A DNA stretch of 64,000 bases from Marinomonas algicola (GCF_014805825.1 NZ_CP061941.1:620001-684000), one strand, 5' to 3'. Positions 38,232 through 47,300 are shown, counted from the first letter of the stretch. Notes: generated from the sequence alone by a model not told the origin. Program-made: numbers and translations.

Positions 38232-40262
38232 TTAATAATGTTTGCCGCCAGAGATAACACGCAAAGGAGTAACTTCTATGTTGTCACTAGGGTCTGTATC
38301 GTAGAGTTCGGCTGTATGGATAATTTTAGGGGCAAACAAAATATGGGGTGTGCGTAACCCATCAAGTAAATAGGAACCTTGTGATTCTAGTTCTTTATTG
38401 CTCAATGATCTTGCGGCGCACTCACCAATGAGAATAGGTTGAGCCAACTCCTGAGTCATTTCTTGGATGCGTAAGGTAATAGTAACAGTATCGCCTAAAA
38501 TAGTATGGCTTCGTCGATGGGAAGGGCCAATTGAGCCAACTAGGGTCGGGCCTTTTTCAATGGCGATGCCAAGCGCCATTGGCTCAAGGCCAGCGGGAGG
38601 TCGACTTGGGATAACGGTTGAAATCATAGCTTGCAGTTCATTGGCGGCTTTTAGCGCCATAGTGGCCGCATCACTTTTATCGCACGCCCAGCTAGATAAA
38701 ACAGAGTCGCCCTTAAACTCTTCTACTTGACCACCATTTTTTTCAATGATTTCAGAGGCCTGCACAAAAAAGCAATGCAATAGCGCGGCGGCTTCTTCTG
38801 GTGGTCTTGATTCTTCATAGGAAGAGAAGTTACGTAAGTCGGCGCACATCAAGACAAGTTCTGAGCGATGCGCTTCAACAGCACCGCTTGGCAAATTAAA
38901 AGCAATATTATGAGCCGCTTGCCCTGGTAGATAACTGCTTAAGTTATTAAACACTCGTTGCTTTTCTACTCGTACTCGTCCATGTTCAAGCAGCGCTAAA
39001 AAGCTGGCTGCAATTAACGCGTAAGTAAAGGGGATAAACCAACCTAGCCAAATACTGGATTGCAGAAACTGCATGTGTGTTATCAAGGTAACAACCGGAA
39101 GGATAACCGCCGCTAAAGGAAGACCAATGGCAGAGGATCTGTTTCGGCTAGAGGCGAGAAGCAATAAAATAGCGGTGATTGCAAAGCACTCAAATAACCA
39201 AATTATATTGGCGTTTGTCGGTGTGTAAGGCGTGTCACCATCCAAAAGACTCGTCAGTAGGCGAGCTTGCAACTCAACACCTGGCGTGGCGCCAGAATGG
39301 GGGGTTGGTACAATGTCACCTAACCCAAAAGCCGTGGCCCCGATGAGAGTCCAAGCACCATCAAGTAAATTGCTCGGCGCTCTATTCAGCAGGACATCCG
39401 CCGCCGAAACGACTTGAAAGGCATCTGGCTGTAATGAATAAGAAATTCTTACATTACCCTCTTTGTCTAAAGGTATTTTAACGCCAAAATAAGATGGAAA
39501 ATGAAGGTTCCATGCCGGGGCAAAGAAGCCGCTACCCTTAGCAATTTGAATCGATTTTTCCGATTGTTTATTTGGAAGGTTCTGTAACAAGGCTTCTAAT
39601 GATAATGAAGGATAAACACGACCTTGCACACAAATCAGAGGCGGTTGTTTGCGAATCATACCGTCAGCATCTACGATAGGGGTAATATGGCCTTTAGGAA
39701 GGCTAGCAAAAGTGGCGTGATTGGCTAAATAATTTGATGTACTGGGCAAGGGGGGTTGGCAGCGCATACCAGCCAGCTCACCAGACATGGTGCCTGTTTG
39801 GATGCTATTCGTATTCCCAAGGACGGGCACTTGCGCCAATACACTGTTATGTTGTTGCAATACAGAAGCAAGTAGGTCATCGCCGTTTTTTGACTCAGGC
39901 AAGACAATATCATACAGCTGCAAAGCCGCTCCAGCCTCGCCAAGTTTATTAGACAGCTCAGCAAGAACGTCTCTAGGCCAAGGCCAAGGCCCTATTTCAG
40001 AGAGACTTTGTTCGTCAATGGCGACAATAGTGACTCTTTCTTCAGTCTCGTTAGAAGGGAACAGAGTCCAGCCTAATGAACCGAATTTTTCTTCTGTAGA
40101 GTAACGCCATTCGCTAAAAAATGTGCTTAGAAAAACCGTTAGCATGCCAGCCAAAGCAACCACTGCAATTTTTGTCGCTATGGGAGGCATATCAAACACA
40201 GAAAGCGTATTAAGGCTCTCAGACTTTGATGCGGTGATAGGGGAAGCGTTCTTAAAAAACAT
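38232..40262 (-). CDS. CHASE2-domain class III nucleotide cyclase homologue
   Basis: About 676 residues: N-terminal membrane helix, extracytoplasmic CHASE2 domain (VAIDEQSLSEIGPWPWPRD start), three closely spaced helices near 350-425, then a class III cyclase domain. Metal aspartates are kept: CADLRNFS near 475 and KGDSVLSSW near 519. The lysine position of K-x-x-G-D is Glu (EFKGD) and the transition-state Asn after GDTV is Thr (GDTVTITLR, near 594), so activity or specificity is uncertain. The ATG at 40262 is two bases after the fecR-type stop; the longer frame uses a TTG inside that gene. Confidence 0.85.
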   Translation of the reverse strand: MFFKNASPITASKSESLNTLSVFDMPPIATKIAVVALAGMLTVFLSTFFSEWRYSTEEKFGSLGWTLFPSNETEERVTIVAIDEQSLSEIGPWPWPRDVLAELSNKLGEAGAALQLYDIVLPESKNGDDLLASVLQQHNSVLAQVPVLGNTNSIQTGTMSGELAGMRCQPPLPSTSNYLANHATFASLPKGHITPIVDADGMIRKQPPLICVQGRVYPSLSLEALLQNLPNKQSEKSIQIAKGSGFFAPAWNLHFPSYFGVKIPLDKEGNVRISYSLQPDAFQVVSAADVLLNRAPSNLLDGAWTLIGATAFGLGDIVPTPHSGATPGVELQARLLTSLLDGDTPYTPTNANIIWLFECFAITAILLLLASSRNRSSAIGLPLAAVILPVVTLITHMQFLQSSIWLGWFIPFTYALIAASFLALLEHGRVRVEKQRVFNNLSSYLPGQAAHNIAFNLPSGAVEAHRSELVLMCADLRNFSSYEESRPPEEAAALLHCFFVQASEIIEKNGGQVEEFKGDSVLSSWACDKSDAATMALKAANELQAMISTVIPSRPPAGLEPMALGIAIEKGPTLVGSIGPSHRRSHTILGDTVTITLRIQEMTQELAQPILIGECAARSLSNKELESQGSYLLDGLRTPHILFAPKIIHTAELYDTDPSDNIEVTPLRVISGGKHY

Positions 40263-40264
40263 CG

Positions 40265-41941
40265 TTAAGGTCTGCCATTCCAATACGTTAGACCTTCAAT
40301 GGTTCCAAGGTCAATTTCCTTATTGAAAAGATAGCTTGCTTCCGTTCCGTCAAGAGACGTTGCACCACTAATACGTGTTCCATCACTGTTGCTATTAAAA
40401 AAACCTTTATTATTAATTTGTCCGGAAGACTGTATTGTCGTCTCATCCGTAAGGGTATGACTCAGAGATAAACTGGTATCAAACGTATTGTTATTAAAGT
40501 TAATGTTTAAACGGCCATCAGAAACTGACATAAGTTCTTTTCTGCCATCAATATTAAGCACCGCTTGAGCATCGACCAGATTGAATCGAACATCACCTAA
40601 GTTTGGCTCAACGGAATCGCCATTTGAACTGTCTCTGTATAAAACATACTCAGTCGTTCCAATTGTCGCAGAACGACCATCTACTATTTCTGACCTTATG
40701 GCAACGATACGGTCTGTGTTTTCAGTTTGATTGCTCCAGCGCCCCCAAACTAATTGCCTTTTATTCAGTTCGTCTGTATTGGTTGCTGTTGATGGGACAT
40801 AGTTATCTGGTAGAGGTGAGATGCCTCCAACCTCATTAATAACTTCTTCTAAACGGTCTTTTTTTAGATCGGTTATTGAGTCTGTGTCGTCTTTCGAGTC
40901 CAAATCAGACGATGGATTTTTAGTGCTGTCATTCGAAGGGCTATAAGTGACGGTAGGTGTGGTGCTAGAGTCCACATCGCTAACGCTTTCATCAGAGAGG
41001 TCACTGTCTTCAGTGTTGCTACTGTCTTCAGTGTTGCTACTGTCTTCAGTTTGACCTGTGCTCTGTGCTTTTGAGCTGGACTCGTTTTCTGAAGCGTCGT
41101 TATCAGTGGTATTTACCTCATCAGTGTTTGAGTCAGACTTTCCATCTTCGCTGGCGCTGTCTTCATTGGTGCTGTTGTTATCTTCATCGGAATGGCTGTC
41201 GGAGCTGTCTAATGAAGAATGGCCATTGGACTGTTTTTCCATCAGCTCAGGCACAAACTTACTGGATAAAGGCACTAGGATGGGTTTTTCTGATAGGGCG
41301 CTCATTTCAAGCAGTTGTTTTGATATATCATCCAATTCAACAGAATTTGTTTCGCAAGGTCCAAAACCATCACTCGAACAGAGGTCAGAAAAAGGCGCGA
41401 CGACAATCGCACCTTCATTAACGACAGCCTGTACTAGGTGGCTTTTTGCACTGACAACAAAGTCTGTGCCTCGTACACCAATCGCAGCGATAGGCGTATT
41501 TAAACGAAATTTATCGCGTGCCGCTTTAGCGCCTTTGCCGGAGATAGATCGTGCCACACCTTTAGATAAATCAAATCGAATAACAGATGCATTAGGATTG
41601 GTTTCATCATATTGATAATAATCAATCGCTAACTCGCTATTTGGTCTAACACTGACCATGGCGTTATCGATAAAACGAATGTGGACATGGCCGCCATTTG
41701 AGGTAGTGATATGATCGCCTTCAAAAATCGGCGTGCCACTTTTGACTCTAATGTTTTTCTTGTTCAGTGCCGTGTTGGATAAAAAGGCTTTGCCAATGAC
41801 AAAAGACACATGGCCTGCGGGAGCGTCTGTTTGTTTTGCAAAAGTCATAGAGCAGATTGAAGCCAATAACAGCACAGATAAGGATTTTTTATACGCAAAA
41901 AAACTGGTATAAAATTTGTATATGTTTCCTATGGTTTTCAT
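40265..41941 (-). CDS. FecR-domain protein with acidic Ser-rich linker and C-terminal barrel-like domain
   Basis: A 558-residue secreted protein: signal peptide (SVLLLASICSMTFA), FecR domain about 45-165 (GDHITTSNGGHVHIRF, FRLNTPIAAIGVRGTDFVV), a low-complexity Ser/Asp/Glu/Asn linker about 235-365, and a beta-rich C-terminal domain (TTIQSSGQINNKGFFNSN, then TRISGATSLDG). There is no good lipobox. It is the first gene of an apparent operon with the CHASE2 cyclase (2-base gap) and TPR barrel. FecR/CHASE2 pairs are recurrent, role probably envelope sensing. An 18-bp tandem repeat at 41003-41053 codes part of the linker. Confidence 0.85.
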   Translation of the reverse strand: MKTIGNIYKFYTSFFAYKKSLSVLLLASICSMTFAKQTDAPAGHVSFVIGKAFLSNTALNKKNIRVKSGTPIFEGDHITTSNGGHVHIRFIDNAMVSVRPNSELAIDYYQYDETNPNASVIRFDLSKGVARSISGKGAKAARDKFRLNTPIAAIGVRGTDFVVSAKSHLVQAVVNEGAIVVAPFSDLCSSDGFGPCETNSVELDDISKQLLEMSALSEKPILVPLSSKFVPELMEKQSNGHSSLDSSDSHSDEDNNSTNEDSASEDGKSDSNTDEVNTTDNDASENESSSKAQSTGQTEDSSNTEDSSNTEDSDLSDESVSDVDSSTTPTVTYSPSNDSTKNPSSDLDSKDDTDSITDLKKDRLEEVINEVGGISPLPDNYVPSTATNTDELNKRQLVWGRWSNQTENTDRIVAIRSEIVDGRSATIGTTEYVLYRDSSNGDSVEPNLGDVRFNLVDAQAVLNIDGRKELMSVSDGRLNINFNNNTFDTSLSLSHTLTDETTIQSSGQINNKGFFNSNSDGTRISGATSLDGTEASYLFNKEIDLGTIEGLTYWNGRP

Positions 41942-42049
41942 CGCTATATGACCTCAGGGCAATAAAATGGGTAATCCGCCCCCAAGCAACGTAAAAATGT
42001 TACTTGGTTTATTGTAAAGGCGACATTACCGAAAAAAATTATAGGATGA

Positions 42050-42091
42050 ATCATACTCTTTGTAATGTAAAAGAAAGTGATGGCAATCACA
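42050..42091 (-). promoter_or_regulatory. CRP-like site and -10 element upstream of the FecR operon
   Basis: On the minus strand TGTGATTGCCATCACT (42091-42076) fits TGTGA-N6-TCACA at 9 of 10 positions. TATGAT (42055-42050) follows after 20 bases, the spacing of a class II CRP promoter, about 110 bases before the FecR start. A perfect TATAAT at 42043-42038 is an alternative -10. Confidence 0.5.
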
Positions 42092-42203
42092 TCCTGTTCA
42101 ATAAAAATGGTGAATGATGAAACTCGATATCAGCAATAGCAGGCCGTGGGCGACTGAAGTGTTTGTGTGCGAGTTTAATTCCCCATAATGAATTATGTTA
42201 CTC

Positions 42204-42244
42204 GGTGTCTTGTCATGATAGGTGTCTTGTCATGATAGGTGTCT
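42204..42244. repeat. 17-bp tandem repeat, 2.4 copies
   Basis: GGTGTCTTGTCATGATA occurs at 42204 and 42221, followed by a partial GGTGTCT at 42238. Its core GGTGTCTTG is also the core of the repeat family at 57.0-57.6 kb (reverse strand there); a 9-base match alone could be chance. Confidence 0.85.
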
Positions 42245-42496
42245 GCCATAATGTTTCCTCTCGTGTCTTAGTGGTCTCTGATTAGTTGTCACTGGTAGAA
42301 TGCGGTTTTGTCGGCGCGGGTCGAGTTTTGTGGCGAGAGGCAATTTACGACCTCTTGTGCGGCGGTTTTTTGCCTATATTAAGGGCCCAACGGAAAGTCT
42401 ATTCTCCGTTCGGCTAATGAATGGTAAATGGCAATGTAGGTGAGTTAGAATGGTGTCTGCATAAATGAGTGCGAGCAAATGCGTAATGAGGTGTAA

Positions 42497-43192
42497 ATGG
42501 CCGTTTCAAAAGAGCTGTTAAAGCGTTTTGAAATTTTAAGTGATTTATCTGAGCCAGCCTTAGATTCTTTAGCTTCTTATGCGGTTCTTCGTAGTGTGGG
42601 GCGTCGCGGCATAGTCATCACGGGGGGGCAACGAAGTGACAGTGTCTGTTTTTTATTCGAGGGACGTTTGCAAGGAGTGGATTTTACGCTGGATGGCCGT
42701 GAGGTCGGTTTGTATTTTGTTGAACCCGGAGATTTTTGTGGCGAACTGGGGTTGTTTGACGAAGAGGGCCAGCCTGAAAGTGTGATTGCGTTGGCGAAGT
42801 CTCAGGTTGTGGTGGTCCCATCCTCAGCCATGAAATCTGTGTTACAGGAAAGTTATACGCTAGTAGAAAAAATGTTTGTTAGGATGGCTGGTCGAGTGCG
42901 TCAGTTATCCGCGCAACGGGCCTTGCTGGGTTTGCCAAGCACTACCGGACGGGTTTGTGGGCAGTTATGGATGATGTTAATGAAGCAAGAAAAAATAAAT
43001 AAAGAGGAAGGTGTGATCTTAAACCCACCCACCCATCAAGAATTAGGCATAATGCTTAATCTAAGTCGGGAAACCGTGACTCGCGTCTTCCAAACGTTGC
43101 AGTCTAAGGCCATTGTGAAGCGAGATGGTTCGGCGAGACTTGTGATTCTCGATCCGGATGCCTTGAAAGATTTGGCCGAGTCTAAGGATTAA
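42497..43192 (+). CDS. Crp/Fnr family transcriptional regulator
   Basis: A 231-residue regulator: cyclic-nucleotide-binding fold (GDFCGELGLFDEEGQPES), long dimer helix, and HTH HQELGIMLNLSRETVTRVFQ. The recognition helix SRETVTR keeps the Arg, Glu and Arg that read TGTGA in E. coli CRP. In the ligand pocket the CRP phosphate-binding Arg of QERSA is Glu (about residue 94), so cAMP binding in the standard way is doubtful. GAGG precedes the ATG. It is divergent from the FecR/CHASE2 operon, whose promoter has a CRP-like site. Confidence 0.9.
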   Translation: MAVSKELLKRFEILSDLSEPALDSLASYAVLRSVGRRGIVITGGQRSDSVCFLFEGRLQGVDFTLDGREVGLYFVEPGDFCGELGLFDEEGQPESVIALAKSQVVVVPSSAMKSVLQESYTLVEKMFVRMAGRVRQLSAQRALLGLPSTTGRVCGQLWMMLMKQEKINKEEGVILNPPTHQELGIMLNLSRETVTRVFQTLQSKAIVKRDGSARLVILDPDALKDLAESKD

Positions 43193-43247
43193 CGCTTTCT
43201 AAAAAGTGTCAGATCGTCTTTAATGGATGGCTATCTTATTTCTCATT

Positions 43248-43265
43248 GTCGGGATAAATCCCGAC
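43248..43265. repeat. REP-like palindrome, class 1
   Basis: GTCGGGATAAATCCCGAC is an 18-base stem-loop just downstream of the crp-type gene. The reverse complement matches the class 1 palindrome at 52278-52299, though without the GTAG head. Confidence 0.75.
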
Positions 43266-43278
43266 CGCCATGGAGAGT

Positions 43279-43491
43279 GTAGGTCAGTCTTCAGGCTGAC
43301 TCTTTTGGTGCTTATGTAGGTCAGTCTTCAGGCTGACTCTTTTGGTGCTTATGTAGGTCAGTCTTCAGGCTGACTCTTTTGGTGCTTATGTAGATCAATC
43401 TTCAGGCTGACTCTTTTGGTGCGTATGTAGGTCAGTCTTCAGGCTGACTCTTTTGGTGCGTATGTAGGTCAGTCTTCAGGCTGACTCTTTT
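43279..43491. repeat. Six head-to-tail 37-bp units, each a GTAG-headed REP (class 2)
   Basis: Units begin GTAGGTCAGTCTTCAGGCTG at 43279, 43316, 43353, 43390, 43427 and 43464, with exact 37-base period. Each holds an imperfect palindrome (GTCAG...CTGAC) preceded by GTAG. The fourth unit carries substitutions (GTAGATCAATC). The array fills the gap between the convergent regulator and glycosyltransferase genes. Confidence 0.9.
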
Positions 43492-43493
43492 AG

Positions 43494-43527
43494 AGCCTGT
43501 TATTGAAACAAGTCCCAATAACAGGCT
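43494..43527. terminator. Stem-loop between convergent genes
   Basis: AGCCTGTTATT at 43494-43504 pairs with AATAACAGGCT at 43517-43527 over a 12-base loop, 20 bases beyond the glycosyltransferase stop codon. Likely a transcription end, though the T-tract is poor. Confidence 0.5.
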
Positions 43528-43546
43528 ATTCGTGTGTGGTGTTAAT

Positions 43547-45823
43547 TTATTTCACCAGCTTTTCTTTTATGCGTCTTTGTAATGTGTGAGGGATCAGCTT
43601 TACAACCCGGCGAAGGATTTTCATTCCTCTTAGTGTATACAACAAGTTTAAAAGCCCAACCCGAGCTTTATCCTCAAGGGATTGCTTTGGCTTCCGTTGG
43701 GATAAAATGCTGTCAATCCAATCTTTTATTTCAATCGTGGTGAGTGTATCAATTTTAGTCAGATTGATTGGTTTTGTCAGTGCCAAATAATGTGTTTTAT
43801 AGTGAAAGCTGTTTTCTGTAGATGGAATTTTGCTAAGGTACTTTGTTTGAGCCTGTCCCATAGACCCTTTGCTTAGTTGTTCTTTCAATTCTAAAAAGAC
43901 AGTGGCAAAAGTGTGGGTGTCACTTTCCCATGGCACAATCCAGGCTTGATCATTTTGATACAAACGTTCAGGGAAGGCGCCGATATCGGGGGCAATAATG
44001 GGAAGTCCTGATTCAATGGCCGTACTGAGTGTATAGCTAAATGTTTCCGGCCAGAGGGCGGTGAACCAAATGGCATCGACTTGATGGTTGAGTATCTTGT
44101 CTTCAATGGATGTTAATAAATTACTTTCATTGTACCGGCCTTCAACATGCAAATGGCTATCAGGCAGGGTAAGTAGATTGCGATAGGCGTAACCAGTTAA
44201 GGTAAATTGAATGTCTAAGTGATTGTTTTTACAATGAACGGCCAGGTTTTCTAATAAGTCCGCACCCTTTATTTTGCTTAAAGCGCCAATCACTAAAACA
44301 TTCAGTGTTTTTCCATTGTGATCGCTAGAGAGTTGTGGTGAAACGGTTTTAAAATCCTTTCTAAGGTGTTTGCCTTCTTGATGGTAGACGGTTGTGACCT
44401 TCGCTTCTGGGAAATAATGTAAAAATCTTTTTCTCGTGTCTTCGCTTGGCGCAAAACACAAGGTGGCTGAGGTTAAAAAGTCGCGAAACTGATTTCTCCA
44501 GTTGACAATGTCTGCACTGTCCTGCGGTAAATTTCTTTTGATGCAGCTATTGCAGGCCTCAATACCTTTTTCTTTGCAGTATTGGTCTGTTTCATCGGTT
44601 AATGACACTTGTGGGCAGGCCATATAGTAGTCATGAAGGCTAACAAACCAAGGTAAAGAAAGTTGGGTTCCTAACGTCTTAATCCATTCAGGCAATCCAA
44701 TGAGGTGGTGATAGTGCAATGAACCTATAGGGAGGTTCGCTAATAAAGAGAGCAACGCGTCTTTGTCTTCTTGTTCGTGAAAAAATAAGCAATAATCTTT
44801 TTCTTCTGGGCAAAGTGCCGCGTCATGAGTGTGTACTTGGGAGAGTGTTAAATAGCCCGGTTTAGACGTGCTTGGCTTTAGCATGAGAGAAGCGGCTTGC
44901 GGCTTTAATTCATCGCTCAGCTCTTCAAGAAAGCGTAATGTCCCGCCCCCTCGATTGTGTGATACATGAACAATGATCGGTGTCGTCGAACACTTTAAGC
45001 TGGCGAGCCAGACCCGTTCACGGAAAGGCTTGGCCTTGTCGTCAAATATATGTTGTTGGACCTGCTGGTCGTAAGTTGGGTGTTTTGCGGTCAGCTTACC
45101 TAATGCCGCGTGCTTTAAATCATTGTGTTCATCACCAAAGCTGACGTTTCCGGTGTGTAAGACAAAAGTATCGAGAGCGAACTTGTTGCACCACCCAGCT
45201 TGAATGACTCTTTGGCAAAAATCATTCTCTTCGCCGTAACCCTTGCCAAAGGTGTCTACATCAAAGTAACCAACAAGGTCTAAGCAGGCGCGACGAATAA
45301 ACATGCAAAAGCCAACACCGGTTGGAATGTCAATGCTTTCACCCGCATTACAACGAGCAAACACCTGATCCAATTCGGCTACGCTCCAGCTTTTAGGGAA
45401 GGCATTGTCTTGACAAAAATTGGGGTAACTGCAAATGGTGGCGTTATTGGAAAAAGGCGTTACCGTACCGACATTATCGGAAGCGTAAGCACAATGTACG
45501 ATTCGATCTAACCAATCGTTGGCGACAACAGTATCACTGTTTAGAAGTAACACATCGCGTTCAGGGTGCTGTTGCATGCCTCTGTTGACTGTCGCAACAA
45601 ACCCTAAATTTTCTTCGTTAATTAACAGCGTGAATTTGCCTTTTGCGGCTTCTTCTTTTAAGTAAGCGCTAACCGCCGGTTCAGGAGAGCAGTCATCAAT
45701 TACTATGATTTCATAATCAGTTTTATAGTGAGCGGAATAAACGCTTTCCAAACAGTCCTGAACGTCTTTAAGTCCTTTATAGACTGGGATGATAATATTT
45801 ACTGGTGTCATGTGGTTACTCAA
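43547..45823 (-). CDS. Two-domain glycosyltransferase (GT2 plus GT4-like)
   Basis: A 758-residue cytoplasmic protein. The N-terminal GT2 domain (about 1-250) has NIIIPVYKGLKDV, VIDDCSPEP, NEENLGFVATVNRG and LLNSDTVVANDW. The C-terminal GT-B half (about 285-690) has GGGTLRFLEEL, LVIGALSKIKGADLL and the sugar-nucleotide region WPETFSYTLSTAIESGLPII. It probably adds two sugars to a surface glycan. Its ATG overlaps the upstream glycosyltransferase stop by four bases. Confidence 0.88.
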   Translation of the reverse strand: MSNHMTPVNIIIPVYKGLKDVQDCLESVYSAHYKTDYEIIVIDDCSPEPAVSAYLKEEAAKGKFTLLINEENLGFVATVNRGMQQHPERDVLLLNSDTVVANDWLDRIVHCAYASDNVGTVTPFSNNATICSYPNFCQDNAFPKSWSVAELDQVFARCNAGESIDIPTGVGFCMFIRRACLDLVGYFDVDTFGKGYGEENDFCQRVIQAGWCNKFALDTFVLHTGNVSFGDEHNDLKHAALGKLTAKHPTYDQQVQQHIFDDKAKPFRERVWLASLKCSTTPIIVHVSHNRGGGTLRFLEELSDELKPQAASLMLKPSTSKPGYLTLSQVHTHDAALCPEEKDYCLFFHEQEDKDALLSLLANLPIGSLHYHHLIGLPEWIKTLGTQLSLPWFVSLHDYYMACPQVSLTDETDQYCKEKGIEACNSCIKRNLPQDSADIVNWRNQFRDFLTSATLCFAPSEDTRKRFLHYFPEAKVTTVYHQEGKHLRKDFKTVSPQLSSDHNGKTLNVLVIGALSKIKGADLLENLAVHCKNNHLDIQFTLTGYAYRNLLTLPDSHLHVEGRYNESNLLTSIEDKILNHQVDAIWFTALWPETFSYTLSTAIESGLPIIAPDIGAFPERLYQNDQAWIVPWESDTHTFATVFLELKEQLSKGSMGQAQTKYLSKIPSTENSFHYKTHYLALTKPINLTKIDTLTTIEIKDWIDSILSQRKPKQSLEDKARVGLLNLLYTLRGMKILRRVVKLIPHTLQRRIKEKLVK

Positions 45824-47058
45824 TTAATTAAGCTCTTTATCTTGCTATACAGTCGCCAAGTAAAAGTAGACTTGAGATGATTCAATTCCTTCTTTGTGGA
45901 AATAAGGGAATGATCTAAATTCTCCACTTGGTTTCTTAAATCTTCTATTTGACTGTTTGACTCTTTTATTGCAATTTCTTGTTCTGCGATTATCGTTTGA
46001 TAATCAATGTTCTTTAATTCTAAAGTATGAATGTCACGGTTTATTCGCTCAATATCCAAATCTTTTGCTTCAATAACGCTAATAGCATGCTGGTATAAGT
46101 TATCTAGGTGGTCGATGTTATCATCTTTTGTTTCAATTGTATTAATCGCGTTTTTATAGAGTGACTCTAAATGCGCTATGTTTTTATCTTTTTGATGGAT
46201 GACTGTTAGTGCGTGAGAGTGTTGTTCGCCAATTTTATTAAGTTGTTTTTGGTTTTCTTCTTGGATTGAGTGAATCTGTTCTTCTGTGTCAGTGTTGGCT
46301 TGTTGGATCAGTAGCGCGATTTCTGTAGAGGAAAGCGTTGGCAGCCATTTATGATAAAGGCTGAGGGCGGCGGCATTCGCTAAGGTATGATCATGAACAC
46401 CAGAGGCGCCTTCATGGAGGCGATAAATGGCTGAAATCTCTGGGATGTGCTTGAATTGACATTTTTGCTGTATCTGCAACCAAAAGTCCCAGTCTTCAAA
46501 AAGATCAAATTGAGAGTCGAAACGCACACCTTCGTCAATCCAGCGTCTTAAAAATAGGGCGCTCATAATAGGGATGAAGTTATTTCTGACAAGGTGTAGT
46601 GGGTCAAAGGGGGTTTCAAATATGGATAAAAGGTGCTCCTCACCGTCATTATCGACTTTTACCGCTTTGGTTGAGCTGTAAACCACGCCCAAAAGGGATT
46701 CTTGGTTGTTCGCCGCTGATTCTGATAAAGGCAAAGCCAAAGTCTGCAAATGATGTGGCAGCCAATAATCGTCATCGTCTAAAAAGCAAAGAAAATCCCC
46801 TGTCGCGTGCTCTAGGCCCATATTGGCCGCCGCGGTTCGTCCAATGTTTTTTTCAAGTTCAATCAGTTTTGTGGTTAGGTTAGTGGGCAGCTGTTCTATA
46901 AGAGTTAAAACCGATTTGCCGCCGTCATTAATCACCACGATTTCGATAGGTCGATAGGTTTGTTTAGCGATAGAATCGATGCAATGACGTAAACTCTCTG
47001 CCCTATCCTTGGTTCTCACTATTACACTCACCAACGGCTGTGATGTAATGGCTTGCAT
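45820..47058 (-). CDS. GT2 glycosyltransferase with C-terminal coiled coil
   Basis: A 412-residue protein: GT2 domain about 1-235 (VSVIVRTKDRAESL, EIVVINDGGKS, KNIGRTAAANMGLEHATGDF, CFLDDDDYW) and then about 160 residues of predicted coiled coil with degenerate internal repeats (NTIETKDDNIDHLDNLYQHA next to SVIEAKDLDIERI). It ends TFTWRLYSKIKSLI, a tail seen in many surface-glycan enzymes and similar to the end of the PIG-L protein here. Coupled to the next GT, and divergent from the ABC exporter. Confidence 0.87.
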   Translation of the reverse strand: MQAITSQPLVSVIVRTKDRAESLRHCIDSIAKQTYRPIEIVVINDGGKSVLTLIEQLPTNLTTKLIELEKNIGRTAAANMGLEHATGDFLCFLDDDDYWLPHHLQTLALPLSESAANNQESLLGVVYSSTKAVKVDNDGEEHLLSIFETPFDPLHLVRNNFIPIMSALFLRRWIDEGVRFDSQFDLFEDWDFWLQIQQKCQFKHIPEISAIYRLHEGASGVHDHTLANAAALSLYHKWLPTLSSTEIALLIQQANTDTEEQIHSIQEENQKQLNKIGEQHSHALTVIHQKDKNIAHLESLYKNAINTIETKDDNIDHLDNLYQHAISVIEAKDLDIERINRDIHTLELKNIDYQTIIAEQEIAIKESNSQIEDLRNQVENLDHSLISTKKELNHLKSTFTWRLYSKIKSLIN

Positions 47059-47300
47059 TAGACTCTCCTAAGTAACTGAAAAAATAGCGAAAAAAACGCA
47101 CGAAATCACAAGCGTAAAAAAGGGCTTGGGAGTGAAAAAAAGTAAACAGGTTTCCGAATGTAAATGAATCTTAGCCGTCGTATTCTACTGCGTTAACACG
47201 TCAGTTTACAAACCAGTGAAAACATCGGTTCAACATGTTCAAACATTGACACTTTTTTATCTGTTGAAGAAAAGCTCGGCGTTTAACGGTATGGATCTAA

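Larger units (their letters stand above)
41942..42496. other. Divergent intergenic region FecR gene / crp-type gene
   Basis: About 550 bases without a convincing ORF. It contains the CRP-like promoter of the FecR operon and the 17-bp tandem repeat at 42204-42244; the last 250 bases hold the undefined promoter and leader of the regulator gene. Confidence 0.5.

Noticed and set aside
41058..41615. 185-residue plus-strand ORF opposite the FecR gene
   Set aside because: It is a shadow of the low-complexity Ser/Asp linker; the minus frame has signal peptide and FecR domain.
43279..43491. Tandem transcription terminators only
   Set aside because: Each unit has a hairpin but an exact 37-base period with GTAG heads fits REP elements better; a separate stem-loop follows at 43494.
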